DNA of 64,000 nucleotides from an uncultured Bacteroides sp. (GCA_949294185.1 CASFGA010000008.1:159371-223370); one strand, 5' to 3'. Numbered from the stretch's first letter, positions 1 to 8,367 are shown. Notes: generated from the letters alone by a model not told the origin. A program made the numbers and translations.

Positions 1-17
1 ACACACACACACACACA
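1..17. repeat. AC dinucleotide microsatellite
   Basis: Eight AC units plus a final A lie at the very start of the window, so the full length cannot be seen. No gene start is close enough to propose a regulatory role. Confidence 0.8.
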
Positions 18-170
18 TTCTCTTCTGACGCGCGTCAATATATAAATTTCTTCCCGAAAAGCAAGGGGCCGGTGAAGTCTGTTTTCACGGCCGCAGAAGT
101 TTGCAGGGAGATTCTTCCGATATATTCCGTCTTTACACATTTCATCCCGGGAAGGATGAAATGCATTTCC

Positions 171-213
171 GGCAGCATACCGCATGTGCAATGTGCATGT
201 GCGGTATGCTGCC
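171..213 (+). repeat. Perfect 14-bp inverted repeat upstream of the Mfa2-like gene
   Basis: The arms at 171-184 and 200-213 are perfect reverse complements (GGCAGCATACCGCA / TGCGGTATGCTGCC). The loop itself is partly palindromic (TGTGCA/TGCATGTG). A weak pyrimidine stretch follows (TTGCCTTTTCC), so it may be the terminator of a gene left of the window or a structure in the leader of the gene starting at 254. No gene is visible in 1-253. Confidence 0.6.
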
Positions 214-253
214 TTGCCTTTTCCATATTCTGTCGAACGAAAAAAATGACGCT

Positions 254-1585
254 ATGATGATATACAGACAATTTTTTCTTACAGCTTTAGTTGCACTGCT
301 TGCCGCCCTTTTCACGGCCTGCGACAAGGATGCACACGAAAATGAATACCCTCTGCCCGAAGGACAGGGGGCACTGATTGTCGGTCTGGAAGAACCGGGT
401 GGAACAACGGTGGGTGACCTGACCTTGTATCTGTTCGGCAGTGACGGGACAACCGCCTTGCGGAAGTCATACGATAGTCCGCGCACGTTAGCCGCTGAAT
501 ACATCCCGGTGGATGCCGGAAGCTACACGCTTGCGGTCGTTGCCAACGTGGGGAATGATGCCTTGCCGCAAGAGACTACCGTAGCAGACCTGACGGAATG
601 GCTGAAAGCCCATGCCGGCGACTATCCCAAGCTGCTGACCGCCTCTGCACGAACAGAAGTCATGCCGGGCGACATCCACCGCCTGACACTGGAGCTGAAG
701 GGCGGCGCAAGCGGAATCAGTCTCGCCACTGTGACGCTGCGGCTCGCCTTGCCGGACAAAACGATGCCTGACCATCCGGCCGCCCGTTCTGCTGACGGCG
801 AAAGCCAGCCCCTGCGCTGCGTGGCGGAAGTCTGGCAGGCAGGTACGGACAACTGCGTGCATCACCGCACGCTGCTCTGTACATCACAGACTGACGGCAC
901 CTACCTTGCCGAACTCTCCCTGATGCCGGGCAACTACGACCTGCGCCTTTGGACGGACTGGAACGGCGGCTATTACAACGCCGATGACTTGAGTGCCGTA
1001 ACCGTGCTCACCGACAGCTATGAGGCAGACGGCGAGACCGACAAGAAGGATGCCTTCTATGCTGCGGAAACCCTGACCGTAACCGATGACATGCCGGAAA
1101 AGCGCGTCACTTTGACCCGTCCGTTCGCCCGTTACCGTCTTGTCGCTGCCGATGTGGAGGCCTATCACAATCTGATAAAAAGCGGTGAAGACCTTCCTGC
1201 CATCGAGGACTTGCAGGTGCGCGTCACCTACGAAGGCTTCTTCCCTACGGGATTCAACGTAGCTACAGGCAAGCCCAACGATGCGCTCAACACGAGCATT
1301 CATTATACCTCCGTGCCTACCGTAGCCGAGGGATATGATGAAGCCACTGCCCGTCAAGTAGGCGCAGACTTCGTGCTGACCAACGGAGAGGAATCTGCCG
1401 TTACCGTCACCATACAGATGATAGACACGAACACAGACGAAACGGTCTGCACCGTATCGGGAATAAAGATACCCTATAAACGCGGACATCTGACCACTGT
1501 CTCCGGGCACTTCCTCACCGCAGGAAAGACCGCAGGAGGCGTGCAGGTAGATACCGAATGGAACGATGAGATAATAAACTTTTAA
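254..1585 (+). CDS. Mfa2/FimB-family fimbrial lipoprotein
   Basis: A predicted outer-membrane lipoprotein of 443 residues. The start at 254 is preferred over longer readings because it places a lipoprotein signal peptide at the N-terminus: a hydrophobic stretch ending in LFTAC, with the acylated Cys at about residue 21. The rest has the look of the Mfa2/FimB family, which anchors or caps type V fimbriae in Bacteroidales: an early GALIVGLEEPGG strand, a 'YTLAVVANVG' segment and a mid-protein 'YDLRLWTDW' strand. No major fimbrillin gene is visible next to it; what lies left of the window is unknown. Related lipoproteins follow at 2586 and 3793. The family call is by pattern only; a generic surface lipoprotein of the same fold is the alternative. 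Confidence 0.7.
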   Translation: MMIYRQFFLTALVALLAALFTACDKDAHENEYPLPEGQGALIVGLEEPGGTTVGDLTLYLFGSDGTTALRKSYDSPRTLAAEYIPVDAGSYTLAVVANVGNDALPQETTVADLTEWLKAHAGDYPKLLTASARTEVMPGDIHRLTLELKGGASGISLATVTLRLALPDKTMPDHPAARSADGESQPLRCVAEVWQAGTDNCVHHRTLLCTSQTDGTYLAELSLMPGNYDLRLWTDWNGGYYNADDLSAVTVLTDSYEADGETDKKDAFYAAETLTVTDDMPEKRVTLTRPFARYRLVAADVEAYHNLIKSGEDLPAIEDLQVRVTYEGFFPTGFNVATGKPNDALNTSIHYTSVPTVAEGYDEATARQVGADFVLTNGEESAVTVTIQMIDTNTDETVCTVSGIKIPYKRGHLTTVSGHFLTAGKTAGGVQVDTEWNDEIINF

Positions 1586-1657
1586 GAGACGATGCGGCGT
1601 AAGCCGCAATAAGACAGGATATTCGCTCTTTGACATGGTGGGACAAAAATAAATCGC

Positions 1658-1665
1658 TATCTTTG
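1658..1665 (+). promoter_or_regulatory. -7 promoter box (TATCTTTG)
   Basis: A perfect match to the Bacteroides -7 consensus TAnnTTTG, 28 bases before the start at 1694. A TTTG at 1629-1632 is 25 bases upstream, wider than the usual 19-21, so the -33 element is uncertain. It would drive the two-gene module at 1694-2436. Confidence 0.6.
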
Positions 1666-1693
1666 CATCAAATAAAGGTAGAAAGGAGAAACT

Positions 1694-1873
1694 ATGGCAA
1701 GACCAATCAAGGAAACGCCGATATTGTTCGGTGAAGACGCACGGCGTTTTGAGGAACGGATGAAGGAAGTCCGCAAGGAGACGCCAGAGGAAAGAGAAAG
1801 AAGACTGGCTGATTATGCCTTGTTTTTAAAAATGCTCGAAAGAGGTGAACAGACAAGAAAGAAAAGCGTATGA
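1694..1873 (+). CDS. Small charged protein, putative antitoxin partner of a GNAT protein
   Basis: A 59-residue protein that starts MARPIKETPILFGEDARRF and is then almost entirely charged and helical, with many Glu, Arg and Lys (for example ETPEERERRLADYALFLKM). It has its own -7 box at 1658 and a GGAG-like sequence (AAAGGAGAAACT) just before the ATG. Its stop overlaps the start of the downstream acetyltransferase gene (ATGA at 1870-1873), which implies translational coupling. A small charged gene coupled in front of a stand-alone GNAT gene is the usual layout of acetyltransferase toxin-antitoxin modules. It does not show an obvious ribbon-helix-helix of the DUF1778 type, so the antitoxin role is inferred from position and size only. 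Confidence 0.6.
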   Translation: MARPIKETPILFGEDARRFEERMKEVRKETPEERERRLADYALFLKMLERGEQTRKKSV

Positions 1874-2436
1874 ATACCAGTTTGCAAGAACCGTTTTCAT
1901 CTTACATCATCCGTAAGTTGAGAATAGACGAAAAAGTGAAATCGTTCGATTGCGGCGATGCCGACTTGAACGATTTTATTTTGAATGAATCAAATCTGTA
2001 TCGCAAAGCATTGCTCTCTGTAAGTTATGTATTTGAAGCAGAGGATGATGTGAATCATGAACACATTGCCGCTTACTTCAGTTTGGCCAACGACAGGGTG
2101 TCAGTAACAGACTTTCCGAATAAAACTGAATTTAACCGTTTCCGCAAACATCGGTTTGTCAACGAAAAGAGGTTGAAAAGCTATCCTGCGGCGAAAATTT
2201 GCCGTCTGGCAGTTAACCGGGATTTGAAGGGGCAACATCTTGGTGAGTTTCTGATAAGGGCTATCAAGAGCTTCTTCCTTGCCGACAACAAGACCGGCTG
2301 CCGTTTCCTCACCGTAGACGCTTATGCAGCAGCTATACCTTTTTATCTGAAACAGAAATTCGTGCCGCTGACAATGGAGGATGAAGGAGCAGAAACACGC
2401 CTCCTCTACTTCGACCTCAACGACATTGCCGATTAG
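1870..2436 (+). CDS. GNAT-family N-acetyltransferase, possible toxin
   Basis: A 188-residue cytoplasmic acetyltransferase. The acetyl-CoA binding signature is visible around residues 112-130: a CRLAVNRDLKGQHLGEFLI segment containing the (K/R)GQxLG loop, followed by a long helix. The late AIPFYLKQKFVPL segment matches the conserved 'FYxKxGF' end of the GNAT fold. Size and gene order (short charged gene, ATGA overlap, then GNAT) resemble TacT/AtaT-type toxins, which acetylate aminoacyl-tRNAs. A ribosomal-protein or small-molecule acetyltransferase is also possible. It sits between lipoprotein genes with no functional link to them, consistent with an independently acquired module. A terminator follows at 2470. 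Confidence 0.75.
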   Translation: MNTSLQEPFSSYIIRKLRIDEKVKSFDCGDADLNDFILNESNLYRKALLSVSYVFEAEDDVNHEHIAAYFSLANDRVSVTDFPNKTEFNRFRKHRFVNEKRLKSYPAAKICRLAVNRDLKGQHLGEFLIRAIKSFFLADNKTGCRFLTVDAYAAAIPFYLKQKFVPLTMEDEGAETRLLYFDLNDIAD

Positions 2437-2469
2437 ACTTACATAACCAATCATAGCGGTTTACGCAAG

Positions 2470-2523
2470 TCCCGCCTTTGGGTGACGCACGCGCCGTGCA
2501 CACCGGAAGGCGGGATTTTTTTG
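2470..2523 (+). terminator. Rho-independent terminator after the GNAT gene
   Basis: Arms TCCCGCCTT (2470-2478) and AAGGCGGGA (2507-2515) are perfectly complementary, extended inward by a few more pairs, and followed by a run of seven T. It closes the GNAT transcript. A reading frame that opens inside this hairpin should not be used to extend the next gene upstream. Confidence 0.8.
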
Positions 2524-2585
2524 TCCCTGCTTGTCTCAAGGAGTTTTTGGAAAACGGATTAACAGAAGATATAATAAAAACAAGT

Positions 2586-3710
2586 ATGAGACGATTGGAA
2601 TACATTCTTACCGTGTTTGCCGCCATCCTGCTGACAACCTCTTGCAGCAAGGATGACCTGCTGCCGGATGGCAGTACGGATGCTCCCGTTACAGGGCAGA
2701 CACAGACCTACACTTTTACCGTGTCGCCTGACATCACAATGGAAGGCGATGCCAGGACACGCCCGGAAGAAATGCCCACACGCTGCTTCATGCAAATTTT
2801 TGGGAACAATGTTAATTTAGATGTTCAACCAAGTGAATCCATTGAAAATGGTAGCTTTACCTTCTCTGTAGCATTGCCATCAAACACTGATTATACTTTC
2901 TTGTTTTGGGCAGACAACAACAGTGGGGACACTCCGGCAGACCTTAGGGCAGTTCAATACACACCGGGAACAGTGGCTTTCGCAGCTAATGTACAAGGAA
3001 CATTGGAAACCGTTGATAAAACCGTTGAGTTGAAGCACGTTGTGGCAAAAGTGACGTTAAAGACCACTACCAATGTCATTTCTGAATACAGTAAAAACAT
3101 TAGTCTCACCGCTTCGTGTGCGTCCATGTATAACGTGCAGGAAGCCTCCGCTTCGAGTTTTGAAGGCAAAAGTGTTTCCATTGAAATGACCGATGCAGGT
3201 CTTGCAGCAAACAGCGAAGTGCTGACAACCTACATCATTCCCAATCCAGAGAATAAGACAGTCACGCTCGGCGCACACGAGATGACACAAGCCATTAGCG
3301 ATGTGCCTCTCGCAGCCAATACAAATGTCACACTGCAAGGCGACCTGTCGGAAAGCAGTTCCAAATGGGGGAATCCTACGGACGCTTACATTGAAAAGAA
3401 GTTTCGGTCGTATTTCTTTGATGAAAATGACAACCCCAAAGGTCTTTTAACTGGATTATCAGTTTATTGTTTTGATAAGGGAAATGTAGATGATTTGACT
3501 TCCTTAATGAGAGAAGTTTCACGCAACAATTCGTTTACACTTCCTACTGTGACTTCGTTGCCTGTATATATCTCAAACAATATATATATTCTACTGATGC
3601 CAGATTCAATCACATATTATTTATTTTATGGAGAAATAACATTTTCTATTACGCCTAAAGATGAAGGTTCATCATATCCCGACTTTTCCACCGTCTATCC
3701 AGGAACTTAA
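2586..3710 (+). CDS. Surface lipoprotein, paralogue of the gene at 3793
   Basis: A 374-residue predicted lipoprotein. The start at 2586 gives a clear signal (MRRLEYILTVFAAILLTTSC) with the lipid-bearing Cys at residue 20; upstream in-frame codons fall in the terminator. It shares with the next gene an ordered series of segments: 'MPTRCFMQIF', 'LFWADN', 'VVAKVTLKTTTNV', 'NVTLQGDL'. I believe this corresponds to the DUF6562-type, Mfa-like lipoproteins of Bacteroides, but that name is from memory. The last 100 residues have no counterpart in the paralogue and are encoded by noticeably more A+T-rich DNA (3410-3710), suggesting a mosaic gene. The function is unknown; a minor fimbrial or cell-surface component is likely. 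Confidence 0.65.
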   Translation: MRRLEYILTVFAAILLTTSCSKDDLLPDGSTDAPVTGQTQTYTFTVSPDITMEGDARTRPEEMPTRCFMQIFGNNVNLDVQPSESIENGSFTFSVALPSNTDYTFLFWADNNSGDTPADLRAVQYTPGTVAFAANVQGTLETVDKTVELKHVVAKVTLKTTTNVISEYSKNISLTASCASMYNVQEASASSFEGKSVSIEMTDAGLAANSEVLTTYIIPNPENKTVTLGAHEMTQAISDVPLAANTNVTLQGDLSESSSKWGNPTDAYIEKKFRSYFFDENDNPKGLLTGLSVYCFDKGNVDDLTSLMREVSRNNSFTLPTVTSLPVYISNNIYILLMPDSITYYLFYGEITFSITPKDEGSSYPDFSTVYPGT

Positions 3711-3792
3711 ATAGAGCCAATATAAGCTCACCCACAAGCGAACTCAATCGAAATGGTATAAAAAATTAAATATAACAACAACTAAATTAAAG

Positions 3793-4613
3793 ATGAACAG
3801 AAAACTTTCCGTCCTGATGCTTGCAGCCGCAGCGTTGTTGGCATCGTGCAGTCAGAGCGATGAACTGCAAAGCACCGTAAACGACACTGAGGAGCTGAAG
3901 CCCGTAACCGTCTCTGTAGCCATGCCCACCGAAGGAATGACGACACGCGCTACCAATGCCAGTGGCGATGAAGAAGTGACGCGATGCCTCATTCAGATTC
4001 TTGACGAAAACAGCCGGCCGCTGGAAGGCTATGAGACTCCTGCCACAATGGACGGAACGGAAGCAGGCGGATTTACGAAAACCGTCACGCTGAACCCCAC
4101 CAAAACACACAGAATCTTGTGGCAGACAACCTTCAGATCCCCGACATCGCATACGCAGCCATCACCACTTGGGGAGGAGTGCAAACGCCGCCAGCTATAA
4201 CGGCAGAGTTGCAACATGCGGTAAGCAAAATTACCTTGCACACCACCACCGATGTATCGCAAGGGAAAACGCTATTCATCCACATTCCCACCACCTATAC
4301 CGGCTTTAACGTAAATTCCGGACAACCAATTAACCGGACAAGCAACGGAAGCACTTGCTCCAAAACCTTGCAGGCTGCTGTTCCTGCAAACAGCAATGTA
4401 TTCTCGTTCTATGTCTTGGCAGACGGTGAGGAAAACCAGATATTGACACTGACCAATGACGGTGCGGAAACGGAAATAGAGAATGTGCCTGTCAAGCCCG
4501 ACACACACATTATACTGCAAGGCGATGTGCAGGATGCCGGTTATGCCTGGGTGACCTTCACTGCCAAAACCGACACCCAATGGGGCAATACGGTAACCGT
4601 CGGAGAACCGTAA
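3793..4613 (+). pseudogene. Frameshifted surface lipoprotein gene (paralogue of 2586)
   Basis: The first frame (3793-4200) encodes a lipoprotein signal (MNRKLSVLMLAAAALLASC, Cys 19) and the motifs 'TRCLIQIL' and 'HRILW', then runs out of homology. The homologous continuation ('ADNLQIPDIAYAAI', 'AVSKITLHTTTDV', 'DTHIILQGDV') is in another frame ending at 4613. The switch lies at 4119-4123, where TTGTGGCAGAC replaces the TTTTGGGCAGAC type sequence present in the intact paralogue at about 2904. One missing G therefore explains the break. Restored, the product would be about 273 residues. It could be a true pseudogene, a recent mutation or a sequencing error; the run of G is too short to argue strongly for phase variation. 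Confidence 0.75.
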
Positions 4614-4657
4614 AGAATCCGGCAAACCTTAAAATAGAAAAAATACGGGCGGACGGC

Positions 4658-4688
4658 TTGATTTTCATGCGGCAAATAGCTACCTTTG
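4658..4688 (+). promoter_or_regulatory. Promoter for the small secreted protein and protease
   Basis: A perfect TAnnTTTG box (TACCTTTG, 4681-4688) lies 22 bases before the start at 4710, with a TTG-containing -33-like element at 4658-4660 at about the right spacing. It separates the protease pair from the lipoprotein gene. Confidence 0.65.
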
Positions 4689-4709
4689 TGGCCTATAAAC
4701 TTGAAAGTT

Positions 4710-5114
4710 ATGCGATACGTAAAAGTAATCTGTTTGCTGATAGCGGCTGTCGTGGCGGTGTCGGCACCGGCCAAGAAGCCGAAAGACAAGAATAAATATG
4801 GGGTGTATCTGGCCGGAGTGTCGGCCTCGTTTTCCGACTCGCTGGTGTTTTTTACAGACATCCAGTATGTGGACAGTGCGGCTGTCGACGACAAGGACAT
4901 GCTGGTGAGCCGTGCCTCGTACAGCATCCAGCTCAAGGACTATCTGGAGCAGAAGCAGGGAGAGAAGAACCGCACGTGCTTCATGTTCTTCAACCGCAAG
5001 AAGGCCAAGTTGGAAAAGGAAATGAAGAAGCTGCGCGACAAATATCGGAAAGGCGGCACGCTGGTGATACGCGATGTGGATGCCGCGTTCAAGTTTGAGA
5101 AACCTGCATATTGA
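4710..5114 (+). CDS. Small exported protein of unknown function
   Basis: A 134-residue protein not recognised as a known family. The start at 4710 is chosen because it follows the promoter at 4681-4688 by 22 bases and opens a signal peptide (MRYVKVICLLIAAVVAVSAPA). The mature part starts with a Lys-rich stretch, has a central 'YGVYLAGVSASFSDSLVFFTD' strand region and ends in a basic helix (KKAKLEKEMKKLRDKYRKGG) followed by a short strand. It is predicted to be periplasmic. It ends 8 bases before the clostripain-family protease gene and is surely co-transcribed with it, so it may be a partner, substrate or inhibitor of that protease; nothing in the sequence decides this. Confidence 0.75.
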   Translation: MRYVKVICLLIAAVVAVSAPAKKPKDKNKYGVYLAGVSASFSDSLVFFTDIQYVDSAAVDDKDMLVSRASYSIQLKDYLEQKQGEKNRTCFMFFNRKKAKLEKEMKKLRDKYRKGGTLVIRDVDAAFKFEKPAY

Positions 5115-5122
5115 GCATAGAG

Positions 5123-6349
5123 ATGAAGCGACTGTTGTTCCTCCTGATGGCGGGGCTTCTGCTTGCCGCCTGCTCCAACGAAATTCCGGAAGGCGACAGG
5201 GTGCCGCACCGGGGGCGGACGATTCTGGCCTATCTTGTGGCGAACAATAATCTGGATGCCGACCTGAAGCAGAACGTGGTGTGGATGTATGAAAGCATGG
5301 CGGAAATGACGGATTCGTGCTGCCTGTTGGTGTATTACCGCCCCCGGGTGGGCGACACTGCGGTGGAGAGTCCGGTCATCCTGGAGTTCCTTTCCGACGG
5401 ACGGGGGAACATCAACGAAAGGACAGCGGCCGTCAGTCCCGACTTTAAGACGGTGTTTCGGGAGGCCGTCGTGCGCAAGACTTACGAAGAGACGGCAGAC
5501 TATAACGCTACTGATCCTGCCGTCATGCTCCAGGTGTTCGGCGACATGCGGATGGCGGTTCCCGCCGAGTCTTACGGACTGATATTCGGTTCGCACGCCA
5601 CCGGATGGATGCCTGCCGATGCCACCGTGGCGGGAAGGGCTTTCGGCATTGACGGAGGATATTCCATCAACGTGCCCGAGCTGCGCGATGTGCTGGCACA
5701 GTCGTTCGGCGGCTCCTCCAAACTCGACTTCATCCTGTTCGACGCCTGCATGATGGGCGCGGTGGAAGTGGCCTACGAGCTGCGCGATGTGGCCGACTAC
5801 TGCATCGCCTCGGTGATGGAGACCCCTGAAGACGGATTTCCCTATCACACCATGTTCCACTATCTGTGCGAGCCGGAAGTGGAGTTTCAGAGCATCTGCA
5901 ATGCCTTCACCTATTATTACCAGCATCTGTGGGGCACGTGTGCGGCCATCGACTGCCGTCGTCTGGAGGATCTGGCGGATGCCGTGGCCGGAGAACTGCA
6001 TGCCCATTCCGATGCAGAAGGCATCAGTCTGGAATCCCTGCAGCAGTATGGCAGACGTCTGTCTTCCTCCACCGACTATACCAACTTCTCTTTCGATGTG
6101 GAGGACTTTGTCCGTGCGCTGAACGGGGGTGAGGTGCCCGATGCTTTCCGCCGCACACTGGATGCGGCGGTCGTGGCGAAGAGCTGTGTGGAGGGCAGCC
6201 GCTACGACTTCCCGGATATAGACAGAGACCGCTTTTGCGGCATAGGTATGTATCTGCCCGGCGCGGAACTGCAGTCGGTCGCGTGGAAAGAATACTACCG
6301 TACATCGGTGTCGTGGTTCGGCGCGGTGTGGGGGATGGTTGACAGATAA
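5123..6349 (+). CDS. Clostripain-family (C11) cysteine protease, lipoprotein
   Basis: A 408-residue protein with a lipoprotein signal peptide (LLLAAC, Cys 17), placing it in an outer or periplasmic membrane. The ATG at 5123 is used instead of an in-frame TTG at 5111 because it starts the signal peptide cleanly. The C11 catalytic pair is visible: His158 in 'LIFGSHATGW' and Cys209 in 'ILFDACMMGAVEVAYEL', with the expected strand before each. C11 proteases cleave after Arg (clostripain) or Lys/Arg in related gut enzymes and self-process; here the auto-cleavage site cannot be seen. It follows a small exported protein gene by 8 bases. After its stop the DNA changes abruptly to very A+T-rich sequence. 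Confidence 0.85.
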   Translation: MKRLLFLLMAGLLLAACSNEIPEGDRVPHRGRTILAYLVANNNLDADLKQNVVWMYESMAEMTDSCCLLVYYRPRVGDTAVESPVILEFLSDGRGNINERTAAVSPDFKTVFREAVVRKTYEETADYNATDPAVMLQVFGDMRMAVPAESYGLIFGSHATGWMPADATVAGRAFGIDGGYSINVPELRDVLAQSFGGSSKLDFILFDACMMGAVEVAYELRDVADYCIASVMETPEDGFPYHTMFHYLCEPEVEFQSICNAFTYYYQHLWGTCAAIDCRRLEDLADAVAGELHAHSDAEGISLESLQQYGRRLSSSTDYTNFSFDVEDFVRALNGGEVPDAFRRTLDAAVVAKSCVEGSRYDFPDIDRDRFCGIGMYLPGAELQSVAWKEYYRTSVSWFGAVWGMVDR

Positions 6350-6746
6350 TCAGATAAATCAAATGATTGTTTTTATTGGGTTTGATTAGAATAGGCTGAT
6401 ATAGTGTTAGAATTTAGAACTATTAAGACAGTCTTTGACTATAGGTTTGTTTTGATTGTGGATGTTTTAAATTGTTATTTTTAAGGTAATGATTTGATAA
6501 ATCATGATTTTGTAGAACCTTTTGAGAGATAAATTTATGGTTTGTTTGTTGTCTGATGATTTCTGTTGTTATTTTAATAGGAGTGATTAATGTGGACTAT
6601 TTTTGTCTTTCAAGTAAAATACAGTATAGGTTTACGAATAATAAGAATTATAGGGAATTATAATTTTGTGTTTATGTTGTGAATAAAAGTTGGATTATTA
6701 ATTTTTATTCATATAATGGTTGAATTGTTTAAATTTAAATATAATA
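6350..6746. other. A+T-rich intergenic region before the TIR gene
   Basis: 397 bases with no gene on either strand. The composition drops sharply compared with the protease gene before it and stays low to about 8540. A TAATTTTG (TAnnTTTG) box at 6661-6668 may be the -7 element of the TIR gene, 78 bases upstream of its start, without a clear TTTG partner. A 12-base palindrome (AAATCATGATTT) is at 6499-6510. No direct repeats marking an insertion were recognised. Confidence 0.6.
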
Positions 6747-7766
6747 ATGAAGCACTTGATATTTATAAGTTGGTCAGGATCTCTGAGTAAACAGGTGGCC
6801 TTTGTGCTTAAAAAGTTCTTAAGCAGAGTTTTGGATTTGAAACATGAAACAGATATTTTTGTATCAAGTCAGAACTTGACTGGTGATAGCGGTATATGGT
6901 TTCAAGAAATAATAGATCATGCTTCAAGTACATCTATTTTTATACCTTGCATTACAAAAGATTCCATAAAATCTCCATGGCTTCATTTTGAAGCCGGAAT
7001 AGGAGCTTGTATCAAGGCATATCCTATCAAGACTATTCCTTTTTTGTTTAATTTAAGTTTAAATGAAATGAAGGAAAATTTAGAAATGTACCGTCTTCGT
7101 CAAATGGTTCATTCAGATAATAAGAATTACACAGAACTGTTGTGTCAGTTAGTTTATTATGTTAGTACATTTCTTGATGGAAATTCTTCGTTAAAAGAAA
7201 TGATATCCATTTCTAATCGTAGATACGAATCTTTTGATTTAAATAAAATAAAAAATGATTATGAGAGGCAAATACGAGACGCTGCGTCTGAGTTAGAAAA
7301 TGTGGCAGTTTTATATGGTCGTAAGTTTTATATATCTCGACCTATTCAAGGTACTACTAAAGAAGAGTCAGATATTTATGAGAATGTGTTAGAAGAGATG
7401 AGTGAGATGGCATCAAAGGAGTTTTCTTATAGTACATATTTTAGTAAGAGAGCTAATCAAGGGAATATAATAGGTATGTCTTTTGATAGGTTGGGAGTGT
7501 TAAAAGAAACTCAATATTTTATATTAGTTTATCCTAAAATAGAGGACAAGAATGTTGCTCCTAGTAGTTGTTTTATAGAACTAGGTGGGGCATTGGCTTA
7601 TGGAAAACATATTGTAATGTTTGTTCAAAGGGGATCTGTTGTTCCTGCTTTTGTTACTGACCTTATGTTGTTGAAGTATAAATATTATGAATATGAAGAT
7701 GTTGATGATTTGAAGAAAAAGTGGAGGAAATTTTTAGAAGAAATTAAGAAAAATGAATATGAATAA
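6747..7766 (+). CDS. TIR-domain protein with a C-terminal deoxyribosyltransferase-like domain
   Basis: A 339-residue cytoplasmic protein. The ATG at 6747 starts directly at the first TIR strand. Residues 1 to about 145 form a TIR domain: 'IFISWSGSLSKQVA' (strand A and helix A), 'DIFVSSQNL', 'SSTSIFIPCIT', and 'SPWLHFEAG', in which W78-xxx-E82 fits the WxxxE motif holding the catalytic Glu of bacterial NAD-cleaving TIRs. After a charged linker (about 150-185), residues 186-339 form a second alpha/beta domain with 'QYFILVYP' and 'SCFIELGGALAYGKHIVMF'. The E278-L-G-x-A-x-A-x-G-K pattern resembles nucleoside 2-deoxyribosyltransferases and related TIR-like folds. The gene overlaps the next one by 14 bases. 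Two-domain TIR proteins of this kind are typical abortive-infection effectors. The TIR call is firm; the second domain is tentative. Confidence 0.8.
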   Translation: MKHLIFISWSGSLSKQVAFVLKKFLSRVLDLKHETDIFVSSQNLTGDSGIWFQEIIDHASSTSIFIPCITKDSIKSPWLHFEAGIGACIKAYPIKTIPFLFNLSLNEMKENLEMYRLRQMVHSDNKNYTELLCQLVYYVSTFLDGNSSLKEMISISNRRYESFDLNKIKNDYERQIRDAASELENVAVLYGRKFYISRPIQGTTKEESDIYENVLEEMSEMASKEFSYSTYFSKRANQGNIIGMSFDRLGVLKETQYFILVYPKIEDKNVAPSSCFIELGGALAYGKHIVMFVQRGSVVPAFVTDLMLLKYKYYEYEDVDDLKKKWRKFLEEIKKNEYE

Positions 7767-8367
7767 AAAAGGATATTGTTTGTTAACTGGGCCTACTGGT
7801 GTTGGAAAGAGTAGTGTTATGAGTTGTTTGGCAACAAAAATATCATGTAAATTATATTCGGATCCATATGTGAATAATCCATTTATACATGATGAATATC
7901 TGAAGAATAATAGATGTTTTCAATCACAAGTGTTTTTCTTTAAGGAATTCTTGAAAATTCATAAAGAAATAAATATTGAAATGGAAAGCAATTTTATTTT
8001 TCAAGAGCGTAGTATTTATGAATCCGTAAATATTTTTTGTCGCAATTTATTCCTTGAAAACAAATTTAACCAGGATGAATTAACTGTTATGTTTGAATTG
8101 CTTTCTTGTGTGGAGTCATATATAAAACGACCTCAGAAAATTATTTATCTTAATGCTTCTTCTGATATAATTATGAATCGAATAATGAAGCGAGGTCGAA
8201 CTTTTGAATGTAATATTTCTGAATCTTTTGTTAAAAGACAAATTCAATTATATGAAGACTGGATTGATTGTATAACTAAGCAATGGAAATGTAATATAAT
8301 CAGGATAAATACAAACTCTCAAACAATCGAATCAATTTCAGAAATGGTTTTAGGCTATTTGTTTTGA
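7753..8367 (+). CDS. Deoxynucleoside-kinase-like P-loop protein
   Basis: A 204-residue protein with the features of the deoxynucleoside kinase family: P-loop GPTGVGKS at residues 13-20, an 'FQERSIYES' segment (E85-R86-S87, the conserved ERS of this family that binds the deoxyribose and phosphate), and a lid motif 'NRIMKRGRTFE' at 132-142 matching the RxxxRGRxxE arrangement. All catalytic signatures appear intact, so an active kinase is expected. Its start lies inside the end of the TIR gene (14-base overlap, or 8 if the second Met is used), implying obligate co-expression. An ordinary housekeeping kinase would not be expected in a foreign-looking A+T-rich pair with a TIR effector, so a role in sensing or making a nucleotide signal is inferred. 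Thymidylate or gluconate-type kinases are less likely alternatives. Confidence 0.75.
   Translation: MNMNKKGYCLLTGPTGVGKSSVMSCLATKISCKLYSDPYVNNPFIHDEYLKNNRCFQSQVFFFKEFLKIHKEINIEMESNFIFQERSIYESVNIFCRNLFLENKFNQDELTVMFELLSCVESYIKRPQKIIYLNASSDIIMNRIMKRGRTFECNISESFVKRQIQLYEDWIDCITKQWKCNIIRINTNSQTIESISEMVLGYLF

Noticed and set aside
2478..2585. An in-frame upward extension of the lipoprotein gene at 2586
   Set aside because: It begins inside the terminator hairpin at 2470-2523 and would bury the signal peptide; the ATG at 2586 opens a clean lipoprotein signal.
6710..6720. ATATAATGG as a sigma70-type -10 box for the TIR gene
   Set aside because: Bacteroidetes promoters use TAnnTTTG; a TATAAT-like match is expected by chance in such A+T-rich DNA.
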